Source of the DNA: Mariprofundus sp.
GTDB lineage: Bacteria; Pseudomonadota; Zetaproteobacteria; Mariprofundales; Mariprofundaceae
DNA length: 8,535 bases
Direction of reading: 5' to 3'
Assembly (NCBI GenBank): GCA_021772845.1
Contig: JAJFLF010000028.1
Location: forward strand, 1-8,535
Positions 1 to 6,525 of the stretch are shown piece by piece. The notes under the pieces were generated by a model. The model saw nothing but the letters and a program-made list of their open reading frames with translations. It searched no databases and was not told the DNA's origin. Made by a program: the position numbers and the translations under genes. The stretch's first letter is position 1; every line of letters starts with the position of its first letter.

Positions 1-212
1 GCCCGGGCATGAGCGAAAAGGAGCAATCATTGGTGCTCGGCCGCGGCATTCGATTGGATGAATCCAAACAGGGGCATGGCCTTGGCCTCTCCATTGTTGG
101 AGAAATTATTGAAGCCTACAATGGTGAACTAGAACTCGGGAAATCAGATTCACTCGGCGGTCTGCAGGTCACAGTATCTTTCCCATCATCAATGCTAAGC
201 CAACTGGATTAA
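1..212 (+). CDS. Sensor histidine kinase, C-terminal end of the ATPase domain (partial, 5' end outside window)
   Basis: This is the last 70 or so residues of a two-component sensor kinase; the reading frame is open from the first bases, so the gene begins upstream and the ATG at 9 is internal. Visible elements are a PGM just before it (end of the G1/DxGxG region), then RGIRLDES and the G2 box GHGLGLSIV, followed by an amphipathic helix (GEIIEAYNGELEL) and a closing beta strand (LQVTVSFP). This order is that of the HATPase_c domain that binds ATP for histidine autophosphorylation. The RGxRLDE...GHGLGLSIV spelling is typical of the PhoQ-like subfamily. The membrane sensor, HAMP and phospho-accepting His parts are not in the window, so the signal and the partner regulator cannot be named. 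Its TAA stop overlaps the stop codon of the convergent membrane-protein gene. The domain call is firm; the PhoQ-like subfamily is an inference. Confidence 0.9.
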   Translation, partial: PGMSEKEQSLVLGRGIRLDESKQGHGLGLSIVGEIIEAYNGELELGKSDSLGGLQVTVSFPSSMLSQLD

Positions 213-910
213 TTCTCCTTTGATAGAAACTGAGTCAAACCCACCACTGCTGCCGGAATCACCAGCAGGTTAACGATTGGCACCATCATCATCAACATGG
301 CCAGGCCTGCAAAACCGAGATAGAACCAGCGCTTTTCAACAAGCTTGGATTTACGTTGTCTGTAATCCCAGCTGCGACGTGATGCGTTCGTATCAATCAA
401 TTCAAAACTCAAGAATCGGACAGCACCGTAGGTCCAGATTGCAGTTGCCAGTGGTGGAACCCAGAAAAACAGCAGCGCTATTACTCCCCATAGCAGCAGT
501 CCCAACAGTGGTCGCACAGAATTCCCCAGGCTTTGCATGATCATCGGTAACCAGGCTTGATCCTGCTCAGTGACTTCACGCCCGGAGATCGCTTCTGTAC
601 GCACGGCCAACAGATCCAGCCACGGCGCTGAGACTGCCGAACCGAGTGTTACAAACGTGACAATACCGCTGACTACCGCCAGCACAAAAGCCATCAGCCA
701 GAGCAACCATGATACAATCTGCCAATACCACGCATCACCATCAGAGATCCATAGACCGGTCAAATAATCGAGCAACCAATATACGCCTCCGGCCAACACC
801 AGCATTAATACCAGTAACAGGGCAAGCATGCGCCACAGCACCGCCCTTAATTCGGCCCGCGCCAATAAGAGAGACATCCCTTTCAATAGGGTCATAGCAC
901 CATTAATCAT
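209..910 (-). CDS. EI24/CysZ-like integral membrane protein
   Basis: A 233-residue membrane protein of the EI24 domain family, which includes the sulfate permease CysZ. Hydrophobic segments lie at roughly residues 25-50, 62-95, 133-165 and 197-228. Between the second and third is the family-type loop APWLDLLAVRTE, and before the last is a polar, basic stretch (RRSWDYRQRKSKL, about 178-190) that strongly recalls the RRGWSFRQR-like segment of this family. Known CysZ proteins mediate sulfate uptake for cysteine synthesis, but no sulfur-assimilation gene is seen here, so a transport role is only a possibility. The start at 910 is fixed by an ATGA overlap with the DUF2007 gene upstream, which implies translational coupling. 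The 3' end overlaps by 4 nt the stop of the convergent kinase gene. The family assignment is fairly certain; the substrate is unknown. Confidence 0.85.
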   Translation of the reverse strand: MINGAMTLLKGMSLLLARAELRAVLWRMLALLLVLMLVLAGGVYWLLDYLTGLWISDGDAWYWQIVSWLLWLMAFVLAVVSGIVTFVTLGSAVSAPWLDLLAVRTEAISGREVTEQDQAWLPMIMQSLGNSVRPLLGLLLWGVIALLFFWVPPLATAIWTYGAVRFLSFELIDTNASRRSWDYRQRKSKLVEKRWFYLGFAGLAMLMMMVPIVNLLVIPAAVVGLTQFLSKEN

Positions 911-1116
911 AGATTCAACTCCAAATCCCGCACAATCAGCTCAGCTGCGAGCTTATCTTCTTCTGCTACCAGCACGCGCGCATCCATCACGGTTGGTAAG
1001 GGCATCAACGCATTCATGCCTGCATTATCAATGCGAAATATAACCTGTTTAGATTCCAGCGCATCACGAAGAATCTGGATACTGACAGGATCGGAAAGTT
1101 TAATAAGTTCAATCAT
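907..1116 (-). CDS. DUF2007 family small protein (putative signal-transducing protein)
   Basis: A 69-residue soluble protein that begins MIELIKLSDPVSIQILRDAL, the usual opening of DUF2007 proteins: a beta strand (ELIKLSDP), a helix that resembles a ligand- or partner-binding element (IQILRDALES), a second strand (IFRIDNAG), and a final strand (ARVLVAEED) followed by a helix (KLAAELIVRDLE). This ferredoxin-like, ACT/PII-like layout is why the family carries the label of putative signal transducer; no biochemical function is established. Length is normal for the family. It is the first gene of a leftward pair with the EI24-like protein, joined by the 4-nt ATGA overlap, and it is divergent from tldD. 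No clear Shine-Dalgarno sequence precedes the ATG, which follows CTCTTTCGC. Identification rests on the sequence pattern alone. Confidence 0.8.
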   Translation of the reverse strand: MIELIKLSDPVSIQILRDALESKQVIFRIDNAGMNALMPLPTVMDARVLVAEEDKLAAELIVRDLELNL

Positions 1117-1210
1117 GCGAAAGAGTTTATGTCGTTTTCAAAGCAGCGTCACTATTGACCGGTTTACACCACAACTTGACAGCCGTGAGCCATATACGAC
1201 GATTGCCATT
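1117..1210. promoter_or_regulatory. Divergent intergenic region between the DUF2007 gene and tldD
   Basis: These 94 bases separate two divergent genes and must carry the start signals for the leftward DUF2007/EI24 pair and the rightward tldD/tldE operon. A perfect TTGACA occurs at 1176-1181 on the plus strand, but the bases at normal spacing (1199-1204, ACGATT) are a poor -10. The better TATACG at 1193-1198 is only 11 bases away. Neither gene has a clear Shine-Dalgarno sequence here. The region is regulatory by position; exact promoters cannot be assigned. Confidence 0.35.
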
Positions 1211-2653
1211 ATGCCAAAACACGCGAACCACCCTACCCCTGATTCTCAGCTCCCTATCGCCATAGAAACATTGCAATCTGTTCTCTCTCAAATGTTACCG
1301 GCCCAGGCTGACGATGGTGATCTATACATAGAACACGGTGTTTCTGAATCGCTGGCGCTGGAAGAGGGCCGCGTGAAACATGTCTCCGCCTCCACCCATC
1401 AGGGTATGGGAGCTCGTGTGATCAAGGGTGAGTCGGCAGGACACGCGTATACCGATCGTTTTGATAACAAAGCGTTGATGCAGGCCGGTCAATCGGCCCG
1501 TGCGATTGCCGAGAGTGGTCAGAGCCGTGCACCTGTAAACATTCATCAGGCCGATCATGCCCCTAAAGCACTTTACCAGCCCACCAACCCGTCTGAAGGT
1601 GTTGATTTCCTACAGCGCAAACTGCTGCTCGAAGAGCTTGATACTTTAGCCAGAAGTCTTGATCCACGTGTGGTTCAGGTCTTCGCCAATGTCTCTTCTT
1701 CATTTTCCGATATTCATATCATTCGTATGGATGGCCGTCATATTCAGGATGCTCGTCCACTCGTACGCCTGAATATTTCCGTGGTAGTTGAGCAGAATGG
1801 CAAACGTGAAACAGGCTCGGCCGGTGGTGGCGGCCGTTTTGGCCTATCCCGCCTTGCTGATGGTGAAGAAGCTAGGCGTTTAGTGCACGAAGCCGTACGT
1901 CTGGCTCTGCTAAATCTTGACGCGCACGATACTCCGGCCGGAAATATGCCAGTGGTATTAGGCCCGGGTTGGCCCGGCATTCTGCTGCACGAAGCCATTG
2001 GTCATGGGCTTGAAGGTGATTTCAATCGTAAAGGCAGTTCGGTTTTCTCAGATAAGATGGGCCAGCGCATTGCAGCTAAAGGCATTACTGTGGTTGATGA
2101 TGGTACCATCCCTGAACGCCGTGGTTCACTCACTGTTGATGATGAAGGTACACAAACCAATCGCACTGTGTTGATCGAAGACGGCATCCTGACCGGCTAT
2201 TTGATGGACAGACAGAATGCCCGTTTGATGGGCGTGAAACCAACCGGAAATGGCCGTCGTGAGTCCTACGCCCATCCGGTACTGCCACGCATGACCAACA
2301 CATTCATGTTAGCTGGCAATGATAATCCGGATGACATTATTGCCAGTCTGGACAAGGGTATTTATGCCGTCAATTTTGGTGGTGGTCAGGTAGATATCAC
2401 CTCGGGTAAATTCGTTTTCACCACCTCAGAAGCCTATTATGTCGAAAATGGTAAAATCCAATATCCTGTCAAAGGTGCAACCCTGATTGGTTCAGGCCAT
2501 GAAGTACTGCAAAAGGTCTCGATGATTGGAAACGATCTTGAACTCGATCCCGGTGTCGGCACCTGTGGCAAGGGTGGGCAATCGGTTCCTGTTGGTGTGG
2601 GACTACCAACTATTCGCATTGATGAGTTAACCGTGGGAGGGACTGAGGCATGA
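1211..2653 (+). CDS. tldD: TldD metalloprotease subunit
   Basis: TldD is the catalytic subunit of the TldD/TldE heterodimeric zinc metalloprotease, a cytoplasmic enzyme that degrades unfolded peptides. In enterobacteria it matures microcin B17 and degrades the CcdA antitoxin. The product is 480 residues, matching the E. coli protein (481). The metal-binding HEAIGH (HExxxH) is at residues 260-265 (H260, E261, H264) and the third metal ligand is C452 in GVGTCGKGGQ near the C-terminus, so the active site is intact. Other family marks are DGDLYIE at about 35-41, GAGxRV-like GMGARVIKGE, and SAGGGGRFG. The frame stays open back to 1016, but that stretch lies antisense to the DUF2007 gene and has no family similarity, so the ATG at 1211 (MPKHANHP) is chosen on length; it lacks a strong ribosome binding site. 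The stop overlaps the tldE start (ATGA). Identity is very secure. Confidence 0.96.
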   Translation: MPKHANHPTPDSQLPIAIETLQSVLSQMLPAQADDGDLYIEHGVSESLALEEGRVKHVSASTHQGMGARVIKGESAGHAYTDRFDNKALMQAGQSARAIAESGQSRAPVNIHQADHAPKALYQPTNPSEGVDFLQRKLLLEELDTLARSLDPRVVQVFANVSSSFSDIHIIRMDGRHIQDARPLVRLNISVVVEQNGKRETGSAGGGGRFGLSRLADGEEARRLVHEAVRLALLNLDAHDTPAGNMPVVLGPGWPGILLHEAIGHGLEGDFNRKGSSVFSDKMGQRIAAKGITVVDDGTIPERRGSLTVDDEGTQTNRTVLIEDGILTGYLMDRQNARLMGVKPTGNGRRESYAHPVLPRMTNTFMLAGNDNPDDIIASLDKGIYAVNFGGGQVDITSGKFVFTTSEAYYVENGKIQYPVKGATLIGSGHEVLQKVSMIGNDLELDPGVGTCGKGGQSVPVGVGLPTIRIDELTVGGTEA

Positions 2654-4044
2654 GTACAACCATGAAAAACACCACAGAACAACATATCTCAGGACAATCT
2701 CTTCAACTGCTCGATGCAGCCAAAAAGAACGGCGCGATTCATGCTGATGCCGTAGCTATTTGTGATACAGGTGATTCCATCAGCATTCGCAATGGCATGG
2801 TTGAATCGGTGGAGCGTGAAGATGCACAGGGCATAGGCCTGCGCGCTTTTGTTGAGACCCCGAAGGGCTTGGCATTTGCCACCGCCTCAACATCAGATGT
2901 ATCAGAATCAGGCCTTAACAAGCTGGCTGAGCAGGTCATTGCGATGGCACGCATCTCTGAAGCGGATCCTGATGCCGTACCTCCTGTAGGTGCCCAGCAT
3001 CCTACTGCAGCTGAAATGCAAACATGGGCAAAGAAACACGATCGCACCGACTGTGGCTGGACTCTGGACCAGGCCAAAGAAGCTGCTTTGGAATGTGAAG
3101 AAGCGGCACGCAACTATTCCGATCTGATCAGTAACAGTGAAGGCGCTGATGCCAGCTTTGGTGGCAGCCGCGTTGCTTACGCCTCTAGCGATGGTTTTGT
3201 GGCTGAATATGCCAAGGCCTCCGCTTCACTGAGTGTATCAGTGATTGCTGGCACAGGTGAAGAGATGCAGCGTGATTACGCCTGGCACCGTGCGTTTAAT
3301 GCGGCTGATCTACATTCACCGCAACAGATCGCTGAAGAAGCTGCCAGCAGAGCATGCAAGCGCCTTAATCCGCAAAGCATGGAAAGCGGTGAGGCCACAG
3401 TCATATTTGAACCCCGCATCGCCTCTTCAATGCTCGGTCATCTCATTGGTGCCATCAATGGACGTTCGGTTCTGCAGCAGCGTTCGTTTTTAGCTGATAG
3501 CCTGAATGAAAAAATATTCCCCGATTTCATCAATATCGAAGATAACCCCAATCATCCCGATGGTTTGGGCAATCGCCTGTTTGATGGTGAAGGTACACGC
3601 TGTTCACTCAACCAGATTATTACAGATGGTAAACTCAACACATTTTTAGCGGATCGTTATGTTGCCAAACGCCTGGGCCAACAACCGACAGGCAGCGCCT
3701 CACGCGGCCTGACCGGTGATATCGGTATAGGTTCATCCAACCTCATCTGGCAGCCTGGCAGCCAAACTCAAACAGAGATGATCAAAGCAATCGACAATGG
3801 TGTATTGATCACTGAATTGATCGGTTTTGGTGTCAACGGTGTTACGGGCGACTATTCCCGTGGTGCAGGTGGTTTCGTGATTGAAAACGGTGAAATATCT
3901 CACCCGGTACAAGGCATCACCATCGCGGGCAACCTGAAAGATATGTTCGCCAACATTGAAATGATCGGCTCCGATCTCACATGGTTCGGATCCTCTGCCA
4001 TGCCATCCATAGCAATCTCAGGCATGACCATCGCTGGAGAATAA
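2650..4044 (+). CDS. pmbA: TldE/PmbA metalloprotease partner subunit
   Basis: TldE (PmbA) pairs with TldD to form the proteolytic chamber and does not itself bind the metal. The product is 464 residues, against about 450 in E. coli. The HExxxH of TldD is replaced at about residues 254-268 by EPRIASSMLGHLIGA, and the C-terminal Cys motif by the TldE signature GFGVNGVTGDYSRGAGGF at 392-409, followed by FVIENGEISHPVQGIT. These differences identify it as the non-metal subunit. The ATG at 2650 overlaps the tldD stop and has GGGAGG at 2635-2640 at workable spacing; a second ATG at 2662 is too far from that site, so the first is preferred. Overlapping translation would help 1:1 synthesis of the two subunits. 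In E. coli the two genes are unlinked. No RiPP precursor or modification gene is nearby, so the role here is most likely general proteolysis. No clear terminator follows. Confidence 0.95.
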   Translation: MSTTMKNTTEQHISGQSLQLLDAAKKNGAIHADAVAICDTGDSISIRNGMVESVEREDAQGIGLRAFVETPKGLAFATASTSDVSESGLNKLAEQVIAMARISEADPDAVPPVGAQHPTAAEMQTWAKKHDRTDCGWTLDQAKEAALECEEAARNYSDLISNSEGADASFGGSRVAYASSDGFVAEYAKASASLSVSVIAGTGEEMQRDYAWHRAFNAADLHSPQQIAEEAASRACKRLNPQSMESGEATVIFEPRIASSMLGHLIGAINGRSVLQQRSFLADSLNEKIFPDFINIEDNPNHPDGLGNRLFDGEGTRCSLNQIITDGKLNTFLADRYVAKRLGQQPTGSASRGLTGDIGIGSSNLIWQPGSQTQTEMIKAIDNGVLITELIGFGVNGVTGDYSRGAGGFVIENGEISHPVQGITIAGNLKDMFANIEMIGSDLTWFGSSAMPSIAISGMTIAGE

Positions 4045-4175
4045 ACTGCTGATCTAATGACATATATTGGTAAATTATACTTACGGCCAACGTTGAGCAC
4101 GCCAATTTACTAATAATGTACGTATGACTTCACCCGATGTATCTAATTTACCTATAAGTTTCTCAGGAGAATATC
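4045..4175. other. AT-rich intergenic region with short inverted repeat
   Basis: These 131 bases after tldE contain no gene. A 9-base inverted repeat is present: GGTAAATTA at 4069-4077 and its complement TAATTTACC at 4144-4152. A related AATTTAC at 4104-4110 can also pair with the first arm. The long spacing and the AT content make chance likely. There is no GC-rich hairpin with a T-run, so no intrinsic terminator for the tld operon can be called. The AGGAGA at 4165-4170 serves as the ribosome binding site of the next gene. Confidence 0.35.
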
Positions 4176-4527
4176 ATGTCATATACAAACGTTTGGGAGA
4201 TAGATGGACTGCATAGAATTTTCACAGGTAAAGTAAGTGGGGAGGACATTTTTGAATCCAACATTGAACTTCATAGAGATCATCGCTTTAAAGGTATCGA
4301 ATATATAATTAATGATTTTTCAAAAATAACAGGACACTCAATAGAGCTTTCCCATACGGAAATCTATGCATCAACGGACGAAACACGAACTTAAAATTGC
4401 CCTTATTGTAGACAAAGCCCCACTTCTAGACTTAGCAAATAACTATTGTGAGCTTATGAAAGAACAAACATTCGAATGTAATATTTTTCAAACGATTGAA
4501 GGTGCCAGAAATTGGGTTAACAACTAA
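4176..4527 (+). pseudogene. Small protein of unknown function, interrupted by a +1 frameshift
   Basis: A good ribosome binding site (AGGAGA at 4165-4170, five bases before ATG) starts a frame that reads MSYTNVWEIDGLHRIFTGKV and runs 72 residues to TAA at 4392. The next frame takes over at once with HELKIALIVDKAPLLDLANN and continues through FECNIFQTIEGARNWVNN to TAA at 4525. Dropping one A from the AAA at 4381-4383 gives a continuous protein of 116 residues with a coherent alpha/beta pattern: strand (RIFTGKVS), helix (EDIFESNIELH), strand (IEYIINDF), helix, strand (LKIALIVDK), helix (LLDLANNYCELM), strand (FECNIFQ), helix (TIEGARNWV). This alternation is reminiscent of STAS/SpoIIAA-like small proteins, but that is inference and I cannot name the family. 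It could be a true pseudogene, a recoded gene or a base-calling error. The gene is visibly more AT-rich than its neighbours and stands alone. Confidence 0.7.
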
Positions 4528-4630
4528 TTTGAGCTTTATACCTATCTGCACATCCGCTAAATCTCCCCACATATAAGAACGGAGACATCAAAGACATACT
4601 TTAAACAACAACATCTCAAACCGGGTCAAT

Positions 4631-4653
4631 GATAAAAATAGATGTTTCACATC
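4631..4653 (-). terminator. Weak candidate intrinsic terminator after the globin gene
   Basis: Read leftward, the bases just past the globin stop form GATGT-GAA-ACATC (4653-4641), a 5-bp stem with a 3-base loop, followed directly by TATTTTTATC. Position (3 nt after the stop) and the T-run fit an intrinsic terminator, but the stem is short and AU-rich. The wider stretch 4528-4655 holds no other gene; a longer-range 7-bp pairing (4610-4616 with 4640-4646) overlaps this hairpin. Confidence 0.3.
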
Positions 4654-4655
4654 AT

Positions 4656-5084
4656 TCAAGGTTCAGGTTTCTCAATAATCAGATGGCGTTCATATTTGAG
4701 ATCGGTGTTTTTGAACTCTTCTAAAGAAGCTTTTTTGATTTTGGACCAGAAGGCGTGATCAATTTTTAACCAGCGCTTCACTAAATCCGGGGCAATGCTC
4801 TCTTCTTCAATGGCTTCACGTAACAAACCTTGGCGCAGCACCAGTAGCTCTTCGGTGATATACATGCGCATATGGGACACATCCAACTCCCTACCAGGAT
4901 ATACTGTTTTGGAACCCATCTTCTCAGCCATGAATTGAGTTTGGCGCAATTCGATAATCTTTTGATCATGGCCCTCAAAAAACTGACCCAACCATGGGTG
5001 GGCATAGACCTTATCGTAAAATACGGTGTGCACATGTTCCATGGCAGGCAAACCACCAATAGCTTCAAACAGGGATTGTTTCAT
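4656..5084 (-). CDS. Truncated haemoglobin, group 1-like
   Basis: A 142-residue single-domain globin of the truncated 2-over-2 type, a cytoplasmic haem protein that in related bacteria binds O2 or detoxifies nitric oxide. The start LFEAIGGLPAMEHVHTVFYD matches the family's opening with the Gly-Gly turn and a Tyr (Y23) at the B10 position. QFF (34-36) covers the CD1 Phe, LRQTQFM (46-52) places Q48 at the E11 position, and the proximal haem ligand is most likely H71 in DVSHMRMYI. Tyr B10 with Gln E11 is the ligand-stabilising pair known from group 1 proteins such as M. tuberculosis HbN. About 20 polar residues extend past the core at the C-terminus. The ATG at 5084 is chosen because GGAG lies six bases before it; the frame's longer N-terminus overlaps the kinase gene. 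It follows that kinase gene by 13 nt and ends the metG operon. Confidence 0.85.
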   Translation of the reverse strand: MKQSLFEAIGGLPAMEHVHTVFYDKVYAHPWLGQFFEGHDQKIIELRQTQFMAEKMGSKTVYPGRELDVSHMRMYITEELLVLRQGLLREAIEEESIAPDLVKRWLKIDHAFWSKIKKASLEEFKNTDLKYERHLIIEKPEP

Positions 5085-5097
5085 TGTGTTCTCCATT

Positions 5098-5988
5098 CTA
5101 TCTAATCTCAGACAGTAACTGATCCAACATCGATTCGGCTTGAGCGGCATAGGAGGCACCGAACAGATTGGCGTGATTGAGAATATGATAGAGATTATAC
5201 AGTGTTTTGCGCACACTGTATCCATCATCTAATGGCCATGCCTCACGATAAGCATCATAAAATTCAGATGAGAACCCACCAAACAATTCAGTCATCGCAA
5301 GATCAGCTTCACGATCACCATAATAAACAGCTGGATCAAAAATAACCGGTTGGCCTGCAGCATCAAATGCCCGGTTGCCACCCCATAGATCACCATGCAA
5401 TAGCGATGGCTGTGGTTGATAGGTAGAAAAGAATGTATCTAAAGATTCCATCAGTCGCTCGCCCTTTTGCTGCAGCGAACCTGTAAATCCATTACGGGCA
5501 GCCAAGTTTAGTTGAAAGCGTAAACGTTCTTCACGGTAGAACTCGGGCCAGGCACCACTGCATTGATTGCATTGCTGCGTGAGGCCAATGGTATTATTAC
5601 GGAACCAGCCGAACTGTTCTGCATCGCATTGATGCAAGGCTGCTAATTGCTGTCCAAGTAGTCTGGAAGAATCACTACCGCCCCTCCCGAATGCGATATA
5701 TTCAGTAACCAGCCATGCCTGATCATGGGCCTGAGAAAAACAAACAACTTCGGGGATACGAATAGCGCTGGCACTTGCCAACTCAGAGAGACCATCTGCT
5801 TCAGCCTCAAACATAGGCAAGGTATTGGCTCGATTTAATTTTACGAAATAGCTACGATCTTCATCATCAATGCGATAGGCGCGATTGATGCTGCCACCAC
5901 TGATTTGTGATTGATGTTGAACGGTAAATAAACGACCAGTGGTCTGAGTGATCGATGCCTCAACAGATTGCCAACAAACCAGCGGCAT
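5098..5988 (-). CDS. Fructosamine/ketosamine-3-kinase family protein (YniA-like)
   Basis: A 296-residue cytoplasmic kinase of the fructosamine-3-kinase family, in the APH/choline-kinase fold. Family members phosphorylate the sugar of glycated amines (fructosamines, ribulosamines), which makes the Amadori product unstable and deglycates proteins. Visible are the nucleotide-binding loop ISGGSINRAYRI (29-40), the ATP-contacting K50 in YFVKLN, hinge-like WLVTEYI (92-98), the catalytic loop LLHGDLWGGN (196-205) with D200 as base and N205 as metal ligand, and the DPA at 218-220 that follows the DFG-equivalent Asp. DREADLAMTELFGGF (225-239) is the characteristic family block. Length matches E. coli YniA closely. 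The gene begins 3 nt after the DUF2062 stop and is followed 13 nt later by the globin gene. The true substrate in bacteria is not settled. No key residue is missing. Confidence 0.93.
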   Translation of the reverse strand: MPLVCWQSVEASITQTTGRLFTVQHQSQISGGSINRAYRIDDEDRSYFVKLNRANTLPMFEAEADGLSELASASAIRIPEVVCFSQAHDQAWLVTEYIAFGRGGSDSSRLLGQQLAALHQCDAEQFGWFRNNTIGLTQQCNQCSGAWPEFYREERLRFQLNLAARNGFTGSLQQKGERLMESLDTFFSTYQPQPSLLHGDLWGGNRAFDAAGQPVIFDPAVYYGDREADLAMTELFGGFSSEFYDAYREAWPLDDGYSVRKTLYNLYHILNHANLFGASYAAQAESMLDQLLSEIR

Positions 5989-5991
5989 CTG

Positions 5992-6525
5992 TTATTCTGC
6001 CTCAGTTCCAGCCTTAGGTTGATTTCTACTTTTCCAGCGCAGTGAAACCATCAGACGCCACATCACATGGATACCGAAATAGCCCACAAAAGCAGCCGAA
6101 ATGCCCATAATCGCACAGCCCAGAATGAATGGTTCCCAAATCATAGAGAGTTGAGCAGCCAAGGCCTCCACATCCAGATCAAGGGAAATATCCTGCGATT
6201 CAACACCTGAAACCCATGAACCCAATTTATAACACATATAGAATATTGGTGGCATCGTTAATGGATTGGTCAACCAGACCAGCGCAACTGCAATAGGTAA
6301 ATTACCACGCACTAAAATCGCACCGGCTGCCGCTAAAACCATCTGAAACGGTACCGGAATAAACGCACACATCAAACCCATCATAAAGGCTTTCGCAACA
6401 GAGTGGCGATTAAGATGCCACAATGCTGAATCAAGCAGTCTCGGGCCAAAAAGCCTTAAATGTTTATGCTCCCGAATCTTGTCGGCATCCGGCATATACC
6501 GGGCGATTAATTCTTTGGGGTTCAT
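5992..6525 (-). CDS. DUF2062 domain integral membrane protein
   Basis: A 177-residue inner-membrane protein of the DUF2062 family, whose function is unknown. The signature is near-perfect: AFIPVPFQMVLAAAGAILVRG followed by NLPIAVALVWLTNPLTMPPIFY, which forms two hydrophobic segments with a TNPLT turn; a further hydrophobic stretch lies near residues 130-157 (PFILGCAIMGISAAFVGYFG). The N-terminal part (about 1-35) is charged and cytoplasmic-looking, and the tail is basic and polar. The chosen ATG at 6525 overlaps the metG stop as ATGA; the frame is open 13 codons further upstream, but that part lies inside metG. Tight coupling with metG upstream and the kinase 3 nt downstream places it in one transcript. 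No functional inference about MetRS should be drawn from the linkage alone. Confidence 0.9.
   Translation of the reverse strand: MNPKELIARYMPDADKIREHKHLRLFGPRLLDSALWHLNRHSVAKAFMMGLMCAFIPVPFQMVLAAAGAILVRGNLPIAVALVWLTNPLTMPPIFYMCYKLGSWVSGVESQDISLDLDVEALAAQLSMIWEPFILGCAIMGISAAFVGYFGIHVMWRLMVSLRWKSRNQPKAGTEAE

Noticed and set aside
1176..1198. TTGACA and TATACG upstream of tldD as a promoter
   Set aside because: The hexamers are only 11 bases apart, too close for sigma70, and the bases at normal spacing are a poor -10.
1016..1210. N-terminal extension of the tldD frame by 65 codons
   Set aside because: It lies antisense to the DUF2007 gene for most of its first half, has no TldD-like sequence, and the 1211 start gives the normal family length.
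4069..4152. 9-base inverted repeat as mobile-element ends
   Set aside because: The arms enclose only 66 bases without a gene, no target duplication is visible, and AT-rich sequence yields such matches by chance.
4176..4394. 72-codon frame as a RiPP precursor for TldD/TldE
   Set aside because: It lacks a leader/core layout and continues in the next frame as an ordinary alpha/beta protein.
5085..5228. Longer start for the globin frame
   Set aside because: The extra 48 codons overlap the end of the kinase gene and do not look like globin; GGAG sits at ideal spacing before the ATG at 5084.
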